64,000 nt of DNA from contig DLQO01000050.1 of NCBI GenBank assembly GCA_002478765.1, positions 289 through 64,288 of the forward strand, written 5' to 3'. The position numbers were made by a program, and so were the translations under genes. Below, in pieces: positions 52,996 through 63,037 of this stretch (position 1 is its first letter; each line of letters starts with the position of its first letter). Origin of the DNA: Flavobacteriales bacterium UBA7430 (GTDB lineage Bacteria; Bacteroidota; Bacteroidia; Flavobacteriales; UBA7430). Under the pieces are notes generated by a model. The model had not been told where the DNA came from. It was given only the letters and a program-made list of their open reading frames with translations, and ran no database searches.

Positions 52996-54186
52996 CTAGT
53001 GATAAAGTGCTGTTTCTTTTTGGTTTTTGAAAAACCAAACAAGACAGATTCCTCCAACCAAAGCTATGATAACGCTCATGGCCATCATGGCGCTACTGAG
53101 ACCTTCATGATCAGCGATCCATCCAATGAACGGAGCAACAATCGCAAAAGTGGTTCTGATGATGAAACTACGTATACTCATCACGGTAGCGCGAACATTT
53201 GACTCTGTGTGTTTATTGATGTAGTTTCTTAGTAAAGGAGTCGCATATCCTCGATTTGCATAAAAAAGAAATAAAATCATCAAGCCCAAATAATTCATGT
53301 TTTGTGCAATCAAAACGTATCCGAAAACACTGGAAATAAAGATGAGCGTTAAACTCTTTAGCGGTTTTATTTTTTTGTCTATTCGGTAGGCTAGGAAGGC
53401 AACAATTCCCACAAGAATGTTTAATAATGCCCAAATAACACCGTAATTTTTCATTCCGATACCAATGTCTTTTAAAAAAGGTTGTGCAAGCCAAGCCATC
53501 ATGAGTGTTCCGATACCCATAATTGCAGAGTAGATGATGTATGTTCTGAGAATTTTGGATTCTACTAAAGAAAATTTAACGACGGATATAATCGACTTCC
53601 AAGAGTTTTTAAGCTGTTTTGTTTGTGTTTTAGGTTCGACCAATGAAAAGGCAAAAGGGATCGTTATCATGGCAACAACAACCTGAGCATATGCAGGATA
53701 CCTGAAGGATATTGCTGCCAAGAAACCACCAATTATGCCCGCAGCAGCTTCAGAGAAGTTACCGATAGAAACACTTCGGCCTTCATATTTTAAAAATCGA
53801 TCTTCTGCTTTAACTTCAAGAAGACTGTCATACATGATTGCCGTGTCGGCTCCAGAGATGAAACTGTTTCCAAGACCAAGAAATATTTGAGCGGCTAAAA
53901 ACCACCAAAAATCATAGGAAACAGAAAAAACACTAAATCCTATAAAAGCTAAAATACAGCCAAGAATCAGTGTTTTACGTCTGCCTAAAATATCTGCTGC
54001 ATATCCTGAAGGGATTTCCATTAAGCCTAAGGCTAAAGAATAGCAGGATTGAAGAATCATAATTTCCTGTAAATTTAGTCCATGATCCTGAAAAAAGAGC
54101 ACAATGACCGGCATGATGATCATAAACCAAAGAGAGCCCTTAATGACAAAAAGTTTCCAAATGTTTTGATGGGGTAGTGTGATCAT
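52996..54186 (-). CDS. Major facilitator superfamily transporter
   Basis: This 396-residue inner-membrane transporter has about 12 helices. The motif A region reads GYAADILGRRKTLILG (about 60-75) between helices 2 and 3. The second half begins near 205 after a short loop. Substrate and direction of transport are unknown; related proteins are drug or metabolite exporters. It overlaps the xerD stop by 4 bases and is probably co-transcribed with it, although no functional link is evident. Confidence 0.88.
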   Translation of the reverse strand: MITLPHQNIWKLFVIKGSLWFMIIMPVIVLFFQDHGLNLQEIMILQSCYSLALGLMEIPSGYAADILGRRKTLILGCILAFIGFSVFSVSYDFWWFLAAQIFLGLGNSFISGADTAIMYDSLLEVKAEDRFLKYEGRSVSIGNFSEAAAGIIGGFLAAISFRYPAYAQVVVAMITIPFAFSLVEPKTQTKQLKNSWKSIISVVKFSLVESKILRTYIIYSAIMGIGTLMMAWLAQPFLKDIGIGMKNYGVIWALLNILVGIVAFLAYRIDKKIKPLKSLTLIFISSVFGYVLIAQNMNYLGLMILFLFYANRGYATPLLRNYINKHTESNVRATVMSIRSFIIRTTFAIVAPFIGWIADHEGLSSAMMAMSVIIALVGGICLVWFFKNQKETALYH

Positions 54187-55079
54187 TTTCGTGGATGGTG
54201 TTGAATGATTTCCTCTCGAATAAAGTCTCTATCGATGTGCATGTATATTTCAGTGGTGCTGATACTCTCGTGTCCAAGCATGGTTTGAATTGCTCTTAAG
54301 TCCGCTCCTCCTTGAAGTAGGTGCGTAGCAAAAGAGTGTCTGAAGGTATGTGGACTGATTGTTTTGCAAATACCTGATGTTTTAGCTTGTTTTTTTACAA
54401 TGGTAAATATCATCATTCGGGTCAATTGTTTTCCGCGATTGTTAAGGAAAACAAAATCTTCATGTCCCTTAGCGATGTTTTGTTTTGACCGGATCAATTG
54501 GATGTAGTTTTTCAGATATTTGATGAGTGTTTTGTTCAAAGGAATCAAACGTTCTTTATTTCCTTTTCCAATGACCATTAGAAACCCATCATCTAAAAAC
54601 AACTTTGAGCAGTTCAAGTTGATGAGTTCGGAAACCCGTAAACCACAGGAATACATTGTTTCTAACAGTGTTCGATTTCGTTCACCGTGGGTGTTGGATA
54701 AATCAACAGAGTTGATCAGCTTATTGATTTCCTCAATGTTTAGCGTATCGGGTAGTTTTCTTTCTGTTCGGGGACGGTCTATGTAATCACACGGGTTTGT
54801 TTCTGTGATGTTTTCGATACAAAGATAGTGATAGAAGGATTTAATGCCTGAAAGTATTCGAGCTTGTGATTTGCTCCCTATCTTTTGATTGTGAAGCTCT
54901 TTGATAAAGTCTCGAAGCGTATCCACAGAGACTAAGGTACAGTCTGTGAGTTTCTGTTTAACACAAAATGATTCAAGCTTGTTCACGTCACGAAGATAAG
55001 CTTCAACAGAATTTTCTGACAAAGCCCGTTCAAGTACAAGGTAATTCCGGTATTCTTTTAAAGCTCCTTTCCAGTTCAT
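54183..55079 (-). CDS. xerD: Tyrosine recombinase XerD-type
   Basis: This 298-residue recombinase resolves chromosome dimers at dif with a partner enzyme. It has an N-terminal SAM-like core-binding domain (about 1-90) and a catalytic domain with Arg148 (GLRVSEL), Lys172 (GKGNKER), His244 and Arg247 (SPHTFRHSFATH), His270 (MLGHESISTT) and the nucleophile Tyr279 (EIYMH), so all catalytic residues are present. It sits among housekeeping genes, divergent from aroQ, with no mobile-element features, which supports a cellular Xer role rather than phage integration. XerC versus XerD is not settled. Confidence 0.9.
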   Translation of the reverse strand: MNWKGALKEYRNYLVLERALSENSVEAYLRDVNKLESFCVKQKLTDCTLVSVDTLRDFIKELHNQKIGSKSQARILSGIKSFYHYLCIENITETNPCDYIDRPRTERKLPDTLNIEEINKLINSVDLSNTHGERNRTLLETMYSCGLRVSELINLNCSKLFLDDGFLMVIGKGNKERLIPLNKTLIKYLKNYIQLIRSKQNIAKGHEDFVFLNNRGKQLTRMMIFTIVKKQAKTSGICKTISPHTFRHSFATHLLQGGADLRAIQTMLGHESISTTEIYMHIDRDFIREEIIQHHPRK

Positions 55080-55110
55080 TTCTTATATTAGCCCAACCAA
55101 TAGCAAATAT

Positions 55111-55533
55111 ATGAAAGTGATCATCATCAACGGACCCAACTTAAATCTTTTGGGGAAAAGAGAACCTACAATTTACGGTAACCAGACCTTTGAGGCTTAT
55201 TTGGAGACTTTAAAGACCGAGTTTTTCGATCTTACGATAGATTATTACCAGAGTAATGTGGAAGGGGAGCTTATTGATAAAATTCATGAAGTTGGATTTT
55301 CTTACGATGCGATTATTATGAATGCAGGAGGATACACGCATACTTCTGTTGCTATATCAGATGCCATTTCATCTGTTGAAACACCCTGTGTAGAGGTGCA
55401 TATCTCTGAACCTGTTGCTCGAGAATCTTACAGGCATACTTCTTTAATTGCGGCGAAATGTAAGGGGAGCATCAGCGGTTTTGGTATGGACTCTTATCGT
55501 TTGGGGGTGCTTTCAGTAATCGGTAAATTGTAG
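55111..55533 (+). CDS. aroQ: 3-dehydroquinate dehydratase, type II
   Basis: This shikimate-pathway enzyme removes water from 3-dehydroquinate. Its 140 residues are typical of the dodecameric type II form. The N-terminal INGPNLNLLGKREPTIYG (about 5-22) holds the catalytic Tyr and Arg on the lid loop. MNAGGYTHTSVAISDAI (about 70-86) binds substrate, and the catalytic His is in CVEVHISEPVARESYRHTSL. A TATATTAG at 55084-55091, one base off the -7 consensus, ends 19 bases before the ATG. Confidence 0.96.
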   Translation: MKVIIINGPNLNLLGKREPTIYGNQTFEAYLETLKTEFFDLTIDYYQSNVEGELIDKIHEVGFSYDAIIMNAGGYTHTSVAISDAISSVETPCVEVHISEPVARESYRHTSLIAAKCKGSISGFGMDSYRLGVLSVIGKL

Positions 55534-55601
55534 CTGATGTATTTCCGTTGACAAACCATTTCAATGGATTTTACACATTCATTTTTTAAAAAACCTTCCA
55601 G

Positions 55602-56393
55602 ATGAATTCCAGAGAAGATAAACTACAAGCCTTCGGAAGACTCCTTGATATTATGGATGATTTACGAGCGAAGTGTCCTTGGGATATGAAGCAGACTATG
55701 GATACCCTTCGTCACCTGACCATTGAAGAAACTTATGAGTTGTGTGATGCCATATTGGATGGGGACATGGAAGAGGTTAAGAAGGAATTGGGAGACATTT
55801 TACTCCATGTGGTTTTTTATGCAAAAATTGGCTCTGAGGAAAAAGCTTTCGATATTGCCGATGTTTTAAATGCTATTTCTGAGAAGCTTATTTTTCGTCA
55901 TCCTCATGTTTATGGAGATGAAGAGGTCCAAGATGAAGAGGATGTCAAGCAAAATTGGGAGAAATTAAAATTGAAAGAAAAAGGTGGAAACGCCTCTGTT
56001 CTTGAGGGAGTTCCCAATTCTTTACCTGCCCTAGTGAAAGCCATACGAATCCAAGATAAAGTTCGTGGTGTAGGTTTTGACTGGGACGACAAGGAAGATG
56101 TATGGGCTAAAGTCAAAGAAGAGCTGGAAGAATTTGAAGCTGAGATGGAGCAGGGTAACACAAAGGATATGGAAGCTGAATATGGAGATCTTTTGTTTTC
56201 TTTAGTCAACTACTCTCGCCACATTAACATCAATCCTGAAGACGCCTTGGAGCGAACCAATAAAAAGTTTAGAGCACGCTTTCAGTTGATGGAAATGCTC
56301 ATTCGAGACGATGAGAAAAATATATCATCAATGGATTTGGGTGAAATGGATCTGTATTGGGGGAAAGCAAAAAGGCAGATGAAAGTTAAGTAA
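55602..56393 (+). CDS. mazG: Nucleoside triphosphate pyrophosphohydrolase MazG
   Basis: This 263-residue enzyme has two MazG domains and hydrolyses NTPs/dNTPs to monophosphates. The N-terminal domain has KCPWDMKQTMDTLRHLTIEE and the EExxE-type helix TYELCDAILDGDMEEVKKE (about 46-64). The C-terminal catalytic domain has VRGVGFDWDDKEDVWAKVKE, EELEEFEAEM and EAEYGDLLFSLVNYSRH (about 196-212). It limits (p)ppGpp or aberrant nucleotides in E. coli. It follows aroQ by 68 bases and converges on the permease gene with a 5-base gap. Confidence 0.95.
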   Translation: MNSREDKLQAFGRLLDIMDDLRAKCPWDMKQTMDTLRHLTIEETYELCDAILDGDMEEVKKELGDILLHVVFYAKIGSEEKAFDIADVLNAISEKLIFRHPHVYGDEEVQDEEDVKQNWEKLKLKEKGGNASVLEGVPNSLPALVKAIRIQDKVRGVGFDWDDKEDVWAKVKEELEEFEAEMEQGNTKDMEAEYGDLLFSLVNYSRHININPEDALERTNKKFRARFQLMEMLIRDDEKNISSMDLGEMDLYWGKAKRQMKVK

Positions 56394-56398
56394 TTTCA

Positions 56399-57619
56399 TC
56401 ACTCGTGTCGTAATGCCTCTATGGGATCTAGTTTTGATGCTTTGATTGCCGGATATAATCCTGAGCCTAATCCGACCAAAAAACACAATAAGATACTTGC
56501 TCCCAGCCATGGCCAGGGAATTACAAAGGCAGAATTTACAACAAGTGATGTGATGTTTCCGATGAAGATGCCAAAAACGATTCCGACGATACCACCCATT
56601 TGACAGATGAGAACAGCTTCCACTAAAAATTGTTGTTTTATTGAGTTTGAAGGAGCTCCAATGGCTTTTCTGGTTCCAATCTCTTTGGTTCTTTCGGTAA
56701 CACTCACCAGCATGATATTCATCAGTGCGATGGCCGCCCCCAACAATGTGATGAAGCCAATGATTGTTGCGGCTTGGGTAACATAGTCTAAGTTGTCCAT
56801 TAGAGATTTGGCAAGACTATCGCTTTTAGAGATGTAGAAATTAATTTTTTGTTTTGGTTTTAATCTTCTAATACTTCTGAAAACTCCCGTAGCCTCCCCA
56901 ATCTTTGCATCGATTTCATAACTATTATTTGCCATAATACTAATCGATACCGTGGGGATGTAAGCCATGTTGTTTCTCAAGTAACTGATCGGTAGCATGC
57001 AGCTTTTATCTCCCCCCATACTCATGCTAGAGCCTTTCTCTTTCAGCACTCCGATAACCTTAATGCGTTTGTTGTTCACAGAAATAAATTCTCCAATCGC
57101 AGAGGGTGAAGATTTGAATAGTTTCTTGTAGATATCTTGACCAATCAAAGCAACATTCCTATTCAAGTTTATGTCGTGTTGGTTGATGTTTCTACCGGTT
57201 TCGATTTCGTATCCAGAAACACTCAGGTAGTTTTCATCCACACCTAAGATTTGAATGTTTGGGTTGGTTTTTTTTGATTGATGATTGATTGTGGCTATTC
57301 CAGAAGCTCGATAGGAAACAGAGGTTGTACCGTTGTTTTTAAATCGTTTTTTAAACTCCAAAGCCTCCTTGTATTCAATATCAGGGTTGTTGATCTGCCT
57401 CTCTTCACGAGAACGACTTCCTCTTTCTTGATTTTGCAGGGTAAACGTATTAGCTCCCATCATGGAGAAATTATCGTTTAATGCGTTGTCTATGGAGTCG
57501 ATTGCAGTTAAAATGCCTACAAGCGCCGTAATACCTATAGCAATAATAGAAACCGTAATGCTAGTTCGTAACAAGTGTCCTTTGATGGAATTAAGCGCTA
57601 TTTTAATATTATCTATCAA
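56399..57619 (-). CDS. MacB/FtsX-type ABC transporter permease
   Basis: This 406-residue permease has an N-terminal helix (about 16-40), a large periplasmic MacB_PCD domain (about 45-270) and three C-terminal helices in the FtsX domain, with TERTKEIGTRKAIGA (about 310-324) as the coupling segment. Such proteins drive mechanotransmission, for example export of lipoproteins or peptides. No ATP-binding subunit or membrane-fusion protein is adjacent: it stands alone between mazG (convergent) and a helicase gene. The partner ATPase must be elsewhere. Confidence 0.88.
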   Translation of the reverse strand: MIDNIKIALNSIKGHLLRTSITVSIIAIGITALVGILTAIDSIDNALNDNFSMMGANTFTLQNQERGSRSREERQINNPDIEYKEALEFKKRFKNNGTTSVSYRASGIATINHQSKKTNPNIQILGVDENYLSVSGYEIETGRNINQHDINLNRNVALIGQDIYKKLFKSSPSAIGEFISVNNKRIKVIGVLKEKGSSMSMGGDKSCMLPISYLRNNMAYIPTVSISIMANNSYEIDAKIGEATGVFRSIRRLKPKQKINFYISKSDSLAKSLMDNLDYVTQAATIIGFITLLGAAIALMNIMLVSVTERTKEIGTRKAIGAPSNSIKQQFLVEAVLICQMGGIVGIVFGIFIGNITSLVVNSAFVIPWPWLGASILLCFLVGLGSGLYPAIKASKLDPIEALRHE

Positions 57620-57661
57620 TGTATATTCAGCGTTTTGAAATCAAAGGGCGCGAATGAAAGT

Positions 57662-58945
57662 CTAGTTTTTATAACGATTTTTTGATTTTTGAGCTTTTTT
57701 GTCTCTCGATCGGTTTGCTTTATTGTCAGAGTCAGCGGTTTTTTTTTGAGGTTTATTGAAATTTCTTTGTCCTCGAGTTGGGGCCTTCTTTTCAGGCATT
57801 TCTTCTACTTCGTCAGCAAAAGGGTGATTGGAGACAACCGGTATTTTCTGATCAATTAGCTTTTGAATGTCCTTTAAGTAAGTTCTTTCTTCTATGTTGC
57901 AGAAGGATACGGCAACGCCTGAATTCTTGGCACGACCTGTTCTACCGATACGGTGGACATAGGTTTCTGGTACATTCGGTAGGTCATAATTAATAACCAA
58001 TTCGAGTTCGTCAACATCAATTCCTCTTGCTGCAATATCGGTAGCGATGAGAACTTTCGTGTCTCTATTTTTGAAATTCTCTAAAGCCCTTTGTCTTGCT
58101 CCTTGAGATTTGTTACCATGAATTGCTTCAGACTTGATTTGAACTTTATCCAACTGCTTTACAATTTTATTGGCACCGTGTTTGGTTCGAGAGAAAACCA
58201 GTACAGAATCAATTTCATTGGATCTAATTAGGTGGATGAGCAAATTGGTTTTGCTTTTTTTGCTAACGTAATAAAGAGCTTGTTCAACTTTTTCTGAGGT
58301 TGCCTGCTCAGGTTTGATGCTAACTTTTTCAGGTTTCCCTAAAATTGATTGAGAAAGCTTTACAATAGATAGAGGCATGGTTGCAGAGAAAAATAAAGAC
58401 TGTCTTTTTTCTGGAAGAGCTGCAATCACCTTTTTTATGTCATGAATAAACCCCATGTCAAGCATGTGATCTGCTTCATCAAGTACACAATACTCTACGT
58501 CTTTTAAAGAGATGTATCCTTGATTCATTAAATCGAGCAATCGTCCGGGAGTTGCTACAAGAATATCAACTCCGTCACGCAGGGCATTGGTTTGAGCACC
58601 TTGCTTAACCCCTCCGAAAATAACGGTGTTTTTCACATGTGTATGCCGTGCATACTTCGTACAGTTCTCACCAATTTGGATGGCTAATTCACGTGTAGGA
58701 GTTACAATGAGCGCTTTTATTTTACGACGGCCATTTTCATGAGCTTTTGCATTGTGTATGTGTTGAATGATTGGGATGGAAAAAGCAGCGGTTTTACCGG
58801 TACCTGTTTGGGCACAACCCAACAAATCCTTCCCTTCAAGTAGAATGGGTATTGATTGTTCTTGTATGGGTGTTGGTTGAGAATATCCTTCAGCTTCTAA
58901 AGCCTTAAGTATGGGGTCAATAACCCCGAGATCTTTGAATGTCAT
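57662..58945 (-). CDS. rhlE: DEAD-box RNA helicase RhlE-like with basic tail
   Basis: This 427-residue helicase has the Q motif ([10 protein letters not shown]...[11 protein letters not shown]), motif [16 protein letters not shown] (about 39-53), Ia [46 protein letters not shown] and [15 protein letters not shown]. The last 55 residues are rich in Lys, Arg, Asn and Gln and probably bind RNA non-specifically. A minus-strand TACCTTTG at 58970-58963 ends 17 bases before the ATG and is a likely -7 element. Confidence 0.93.
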   Translation of the reverse strand: MTFKDLGVIDPILKALEAEGYSQPTPIQEQSIPILLEGKDLLGCAQTGTGKTAAFSIPIIQHIHNAKAHENGRRKIKALIVTPTRELAIQIGENCTKYARHTHVKNTVIFGGVKQGAQTNALRDGVDILVATPGRLLDLMNQGYISLKDVEYCVLDEADHMLDMGFIHDIKKVIAALPEKRQSLFFSATMPLSIVKLSQSILGKPEKVSIKPEQATSEKVEQALYYVSKKSKTNLLIHLIRSNEIDSVLVFSRTKHGANKIVKQLDKVQIKSEAIHGNKSQGARQRALENFKNRDTKVLIATDIAARGIDVDELELVINYDLPNVPETYVHRIGRTGRAKNSGVAVSFCNIEERTYLKDIQKLIDQKIPVVSNHPFADEVEEMPEKKAPTRGQRNFNKPQKKTADSDNKANRSRDKKAQKSKNRYKN

Positions 58946-59085
58946 AAATGGCGTATAAAATTCAAAGGTAGTTCAAAACATTGGAATCTTGTTGAGAAAA
59001 ACTAGCTATCATTTTTAAATGATTAAAATTGAAATTTTTCAGATTTTCAAATCCCTTCAGGGTTGGTCAATTCATAAAAGCGTAG

Positions 59086-59092
59086 TAATTTG
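59086..59092 (+). promoter_or_regulatory. -7-like element for guaA
   Basis: TAATTTG, one base shorter than the consensus, lies 5 bases before the ATG, with a TTG about 20 bases upstream (59063-59065). This is a weak match. Confidence 0.3.
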
Positions 59093-59097
59093 CAGCC

Positions 59098-60630
59098 ATG
59101 CAAGAAAAGATACTTATACTCGACTTTGGTTCTCAGTATACGCAGCTTATAGCACGTAGAGTGAGAGAGTTAAACATATATTGTGAGATTCATCCTTATA
59201 ATAAAATACCTGAATTATCGGGTAATTTGAAAGGGGTAATTCTTTCAGGTTCACCTCATTCGGTGCGTGAAGAAAATGCACCGATACCTAATTTGGATAA
59301 TATCAAAGGGAAATTGCCATTACTGGGAGTGTGTTATGGAGCTCAGCATTTGGCACATAAATTTGGGGGAGAAGTTTTACCCTCAAAGATTCGGGAGTAC
59401 GGTCGTGCAAACTTATCTTTTGTAGACGACACACACCCCTTACTTAAAGGGGTTCCCACAGGGTCTCAAGTGTGGATGAGTCATGGAGATACGATTGCAA
59501 CACTTCCTGAAGGATATAAAATTATCGCTTCTACACATGATGTGGAATGTGCTGGCTACTATATAGAAGACGAAAAAACGTATGCGATTCAGTTCCATCC
59601 GGAAGTATATCATTCTACTGATGGGGCTACTCTTTTGAAAAACTTTCTTGTTGACATCTGTTCCTGTTCTCAAGACTGGACTTCAGACTCTTTCGTTGAA
59701 ACAACTGTGGCAGCACTGAAAGAGAAATTGGGCAATGATAAAGTTGTTCTTGGTTTGTCTGGTGGTGTAGATTCTACGGTAACTGCTGTATTGTTACACA
59801 AAGCTATTGGAGCAAATTTACACTGTGTGTTTGTGGACAATGGTTTGTTGCGAAAGAACGAGTTTAGTGGTGTTTTGAATCAGTATGAGGGTATGGGTTT
59901 AAACGTTACTGGAGTAGACGCTAAGGATCGTTTTTACAACGATCTATCAGGTCTGTCTGATCCTGAGAAAAAACGAAAAGCCATCGGGAAAGCTTTTATT
60001 GATGTATTTGATGATGAGTCGAATAAAATAGAAGATGTTATTTGGTTGGCACAAGGAACGATCTATCCAGATGTTATTGAATCTGTATCTGCCACAGGAG
60101 GACCATCAGCAACGATCAAATCCCATCATAATGTGGGTGGTTTGCCTGATTATATGAAGTTAAAAATTGTCGAGCCACTCAATACTTTATTTAAAGATGA
60201 AGTACGTAGAGTGGGTAAATCTATGGGCTTATCCCATGATTTGTTGGGGCGTCATCCTTTCCCAGGACCTGGTTTGGCCATTCGTATTTTAGGAGATATT
60301 ACTCCAGAGAAAGTAGCGATTTTACAAGAGGTCGATCATGTTTTCATTCAAGGACTAAAGGATCATGGTTTGTATGACGAAGTATGGCAGGCAGGAGCTA
60401 TGTTGTTACCGGTTCAGTCGGTAGGCGTTATGGGTGATGAGCGAACCTACGAGAGAGTGGTTGCCTTAAGAGCCGTTGAGTCTGTGGATGGAATGACAGC
60501 CGATTGGGTACATTTACCTTATGATTTTTTGGCAAAAGTGTCCAATGATATCATCAACAAAGTTAAAGGAGTAAATCGGGTTGTTTACGACATTAGTTCT
60601 AAGCCACCTGCAACCATAGAATGGGAATAA
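59098..60630 (+). CDS. guaA: GMP synthase (glutamine-hydrolysing)
   Basis: This enzyme converts XMP to GMP, using ammonia freed from glutamine. It has 510 residues. The N-terminal class I amidotransferase domain (about 1-195) has the Cys nucleophile in [12 protein letters not shown] (Cys79) and the His/Glu pair in [12 protein letters not shown]. The ATP-pyrophosphatase P-loop is [12 protein letters not shown] (about 217-228), followed by the dimerisation domain with [15 protein letters not shown] and a C-terminus ending KPPATIEWE. It ends at a strong terminator. Confidence 0.97.
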   Translation: MQEKILILDFGSQYTQLIARRVRELNIYCEIHPYNKIPELSGNLKGVILSGSPHSVREENAPIPNLDNIKGKLPLLGVCYGAQHLAHKFGGEVLPSKIREYGRANLSFVDDTHPLLKGVPTGSQVWMSHGDTIATLPEGYKIIASTHDVECAGYYIEDEKTYAIQFHPEVYHSTDGATLLKNFLVDICSCSQDWTSDSFVETTVAALKEKLGNDKVVLGLSGGVDSTVTAVLLHKAIGANLHCVFVDNGLLRKNEFSGVLNQYEGMGLNVTGVDAKDRFYNDLSGLSDPEKKRKAIGKAFIDVFDDESNKIEDVIWLAQGTIYPDVIESVSATGGPSATIKSHHNVGGLPDYMKLKIVEPLNTLFKDEVRRVGKSMGLSHDLLGRHPFPGPGLAIRILGDITPEKVAILQEVDHVFIQGLKDHGLYDEVWQAGAMLLPVQSVGVMGDERTYERVVALRAVESVDGMTADWVHLPYDFLAKVSNDIINKVKGVNRVVYDISSKPPATIEWE

Positions 60631-60633
60631 ATA

Positions 60634-60665
60634 AAAAAAAAGCACTCGTAAGAGTGCTTTTTTTT
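60634..60665. terminator. Bidirectional terminator between guaA and lysA
   Basis: A 14-bp stem (60634-60647 with 60652-60665), with a GC core of AGCACTC/GAGTGCT and a GTAA loop, has A and T runs on either side. It serves both convergent genes. Confidence 0.9.
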
Positions 60666-60680
60666 ATCTTTTTTCTTAAA

Positions 60681-61901
60681 TTATATTTCTACCACGAGAT
60701 TTTTGAGATCTACGACCTTTTGATTCCTCAATAGATCGTCCATAGTTTCTCTTTCTCGGATGAGGTGAGTTTCACCTTTAATGGTGAGAACTTCAGCAGG
60801 TTTAAACCTTGAATTGTAGTTTGAAGCCATAGAATAACAATACGCACCTGCATTTTCAAACAACAAAATGTCTTTTTCACGAACCTCGTTTAAAATTCGA
60901 TCTGTAGCGAATGTGTCAGATTCACAGATGTAACCTACCACAGAATACATTTTTTTCTCACCATCCGGATTGGAGATGTTTTTAATGTTGTGGTGAGAAT
61001 TGTAAAACATAGGACGAATCAAATGGTTGAATCCACTATTTACTGCAACAAAAGTGCATGCTGTGGTTTGCTTGATCACGTTTACATCGGCTAAAAAAGC
61101 CCCTGATTCACTAACCATAAATTTACCAGGCTCAAATCTAAGCGTCAAATCTTTTTGTCTTTTTTTACAGTATTCGTTAAAGAGTTTACTGAATTGAGCA
61201 CCAATTTTAGCGATGTCTGTTTCTAGATCATTTTCTTTGTATTTGATTTTAAAACCACTACCAAAGTCTATCGATATGATGTCCTCAAATTGATCCGCAA
61301 TTGTGAAAATTAAATTGGCAACGCGTTCAAAAATGTCTGCCTGTACAATATCTGAACCTGTATGTACATGAATTCCTTCAACGGTGATGTTGTATTTCTT
61401 TGTCAACCGAAGAACAATAGGAATTTGGTGAATCGATATACCAAATTTAGAGTCAATATGTCCAACACTTATGTTGTTGTTTCCTCCCGCCATCAAATGA
61501 GGGTTTACGCGAATGAAAATCGGTGTGTTCGGAAATTTAAGCCCAATTTTCTCTAGTATAGAGATGTTATCTATCGTAATTTTTGTTCCGATTTTTATAG
61601 CCTCTTCATACTCTTCAATGGAAACTCCGTTGGGTGTAAAGATGATGTCTTCAGGAGCAAAACCAGCCTTCAATCCCATTTGTATTTCTTGTATAGAAAC
61701 ACAGTCCAAACCTGAGCCCATTTCTTTGAAAAGTTTCAGAATAGAAAGATTTGTAAGCGCCTTGGCAGCAAAGTGAATTTTTAGATTCTTTACGTCGAAA
61801 GCTTTTTTAAAAGATTGGTACTTTTCAATAATCACATCACCATCATAAACATATAAAGGTGTGCCATATTCTTGGGCAATACGAGAGAGGTTGTTTTTCA
61901 T
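60681..61901 (-). CDS. lysA: Diaminopimelate decarboxylase
   Basis: This PLP enzyme of the alanine-racemase fold makes L-lysine from meso-diaminopimelate. It has 406 residues. The PLP lysine is in KIHFAAKALTNLSILK (about 40-55). HVHTGSDI (about 179-186), DFGSGFKIKY (about 212-221), RFEPGKFMVSESG (about 256-268), CESDTFATDR with the catalytic Cys (about 333-342) and ENAGAYCYSM near the C-terminus are all present. Lys, rather than carboxynorspermidine, is the likely product from overall similarity. It has a good promoter with a small hairpin in the leader. Confidence 0.94.
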   Translation of the reverse strand: MKNNLSRIAQEYGTPLYVYDGDVIIEKYQSFKKAFDVKNLKIHFAAKALTNLSILKLFKEMGSGLDCVSIQEIQMGLKAGFAPEDIIFTPNGVSIEEYEEAIKIGTKITIDNISILEKIGLKFPNTPIFIRVNPHLMAGGNNNISVGHIDSKFGISIHQIPIVLRLTKKYNITVEGIHVHTGSDIVQADIFERVANLIFTIADQFEDIISIDFGSGFKIKYKENDLETDIAKIGAQFSKLFNEYCKKRQKDLTLRFEPGKFMVSESGAFLADVNVIKQTTACTFVAVNSGFNHLIRPMFYNSHHNIKNISNPDGEKKMYSVVGYICESDTFATDRILNEVREKDILLFENAGAYCYSMASNYNSRFKPAEVLTIKGETHLIRERETMDDLLRNQKVVDLKNLVVEI

Positions 61902-61916
61902 AATTTAATTCCAATT

Positions 61917-61934
61917 CGCCTGTTTCTTCAGGCG
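61917..61934 (-). promoter_or_regulatory. Small hairpin in the lysA leader
   Basis: CGCCTG (61917-61922) pairs with CAGGCG (61929-61934) around a 6-base loop. It would lie close to the 5' end of the lysA mRNA, 15 bases before the start codon. A regulatory or stabilising role is only a guess. Confidence 0.35.
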
Positions 61935-61946
61935 TGTTAAAGCCTG

Positions 61947-61976
61947 CAAATTTATAGCATTTATTTGGATTAGCAA
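61947..61976 (-). promoter_or_regulatory. Promoter of lysA
   Basis: Read on the minus strand, TTG (61976-61974), a 19-base spacer and TAAATTTG (61954-61947) match the Bacteroidota -33/-7 pattern closely. Confidence 0.6.
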
Positions 61977-62246
61977 ATGCTTCAATCTAATAGTGGCTTG
62001 GCTTGTTTTTACAGACATACTTTACCGGACATTTAAAGCAGATTGATGAACAAAAGCTTTTAAATAGATGATTAGCCTTTGCCTATGGCTTTCGGAGTCT
62101 ACCGGTATGAATGCTATACCTCGATATTTTTGAATTCACACACTTTTCAAAGAAAGATATAACCTGTAAAAGGCTCACATGTGTGTGTTGATTACTTTCT
62201 GTGTAGATGCAGTCAGCCTCATAAAAACAAGCTATATTAGTCCCCA

Positions 62247-63020
62247 ATGAAATATGGTATTGCACATATTAGTATCATTCCAATGCGAGCTGAGGCTGCA
62301 GATACATCAGAGATGGTGAATCAGATTCTTTTTGGTGAACATTATAAAGTGGTCGACAAACGGGTCAAATGGATTAAAATCAGGTTATCTCATGATGATT
62401 ATGAGGGGTGGATTTGTAGCAAACAATTTTTTGAAATAAATAAGGCCCAATATTTAAGTTTATCGGAAGAGCCCTCGTATTACAATTACAATTTGATGGA
62501 TGCCTTGACGACGGATTCGGGAGACATGATTCCGATAGGTTTGGGAAGTGCTTTACCTTTTTATGAGGGTGGGCATTGTTTGATTAACGATCGGCGGTTT
62601 CTTTTTGAAGGTGCCCAACAACCTAATGAGACTAATGGTAAAGAGGATCTTATAAATACGGCTTATATGTATCTTCATGCACCTTATTTGTGGGGCGGGC
62701 GGTCTCCTATGGGAGTAGACTGCTCCGGTTTCACCCAAATGGTTTACCGCTTAAATGGTAAATGCATACCTCGAGATGCTTCCCAACAAATCAAGCTAGG
62801 CGTTACACTGAGTTTTATAGAGGAAGCCGAACCTGGAGACCTTGCATTCTTTGATGATACAGAAGGAAACATCATTCATGTGGGCATCATTTTAGAAAAC
62901 AATCACATACTTCATGCCTCAGGAAAAGTTCGTGTTGACCGAATTGATCAACAAGGTATTTTTAACATAGAGCTTGGGATCCATACGCACAAACTTCGAT
63001 TGATTAAAGCTATTTTTTAA
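62247..63020 (+). CDS. NlpC/P60 (C40) peptidoglycan hydrolase with SH3 domains
   Basis: This 257-residue cysteine peptidase probably cuts gamma-D-glutamyl-diaminopimelate links in peptidoglycan. The N-terminal half contains bacterial SH3-like domains (IAHISIIPMRAEAADTSEMV, then WIKIRLSHDDYEGWI). The C40 domain (about 130-257) has the Cys in GVDCSGFTQMVYRLNG (about 153-168), the His in NIIHVGIIL and a third polar residue in HILHASG. No signal peptide is visible, so export is uncertain; many Bacteroidota relatives with this layout likewise lack one and may act on recycled peptides. Confidence 0.9.
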   Translation: MKYGIAHISIIPMRAEAADTSEMVNQILFGEHYKVVDKRVKWIKIRLSHDDYEGWICSKQFFEINKAQYLSLSEEPSYYNYNLMDALTTDSGDMIPIGLGSALPFYEGGHCLINDRRFLFEGAQQPNETNGKEDLINTAYMYLHAPYLWGGRSPMGVDCSGFTQMVYRLNGKCIPRDASQQIKLGVTLSFIEEAEPGDLAFFDDTEGNIIHVGIILENNHILHASGKVRVDRIDQQGIFNIELGIHTHKLRLIKAIF

Positions 63021-63037
63021 TTTCCCGATCCAAGACC

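Larger units (their letters stand above)
61902..62246. other. Non-coding gap between lysA and the NlpC/P60 gene
   Basis: This 345-base gap contains the lysA promoter and a leader hairpin at its left end and a TATATTAG (62233-62240), one base off TAnnTTTG, 6 bases before the next ATG. The middle shows no convincing gene, repeat or RNA structure. Confidence 0.6.

Noticed and set aside
54183-55079. A phage or integrative-element integrase.
   Set aside because: The protein matches cellular XerC/XerD in length and motifs. It lies between metabolic genes, and no attachment repeats or phage genes are near.
61902-62246. A lysine riboswitch upstream of lysA.
   Set aside because: The predicted transcript leader is only about 40 bases, far too short for the large multi-helix lysine aptamer.
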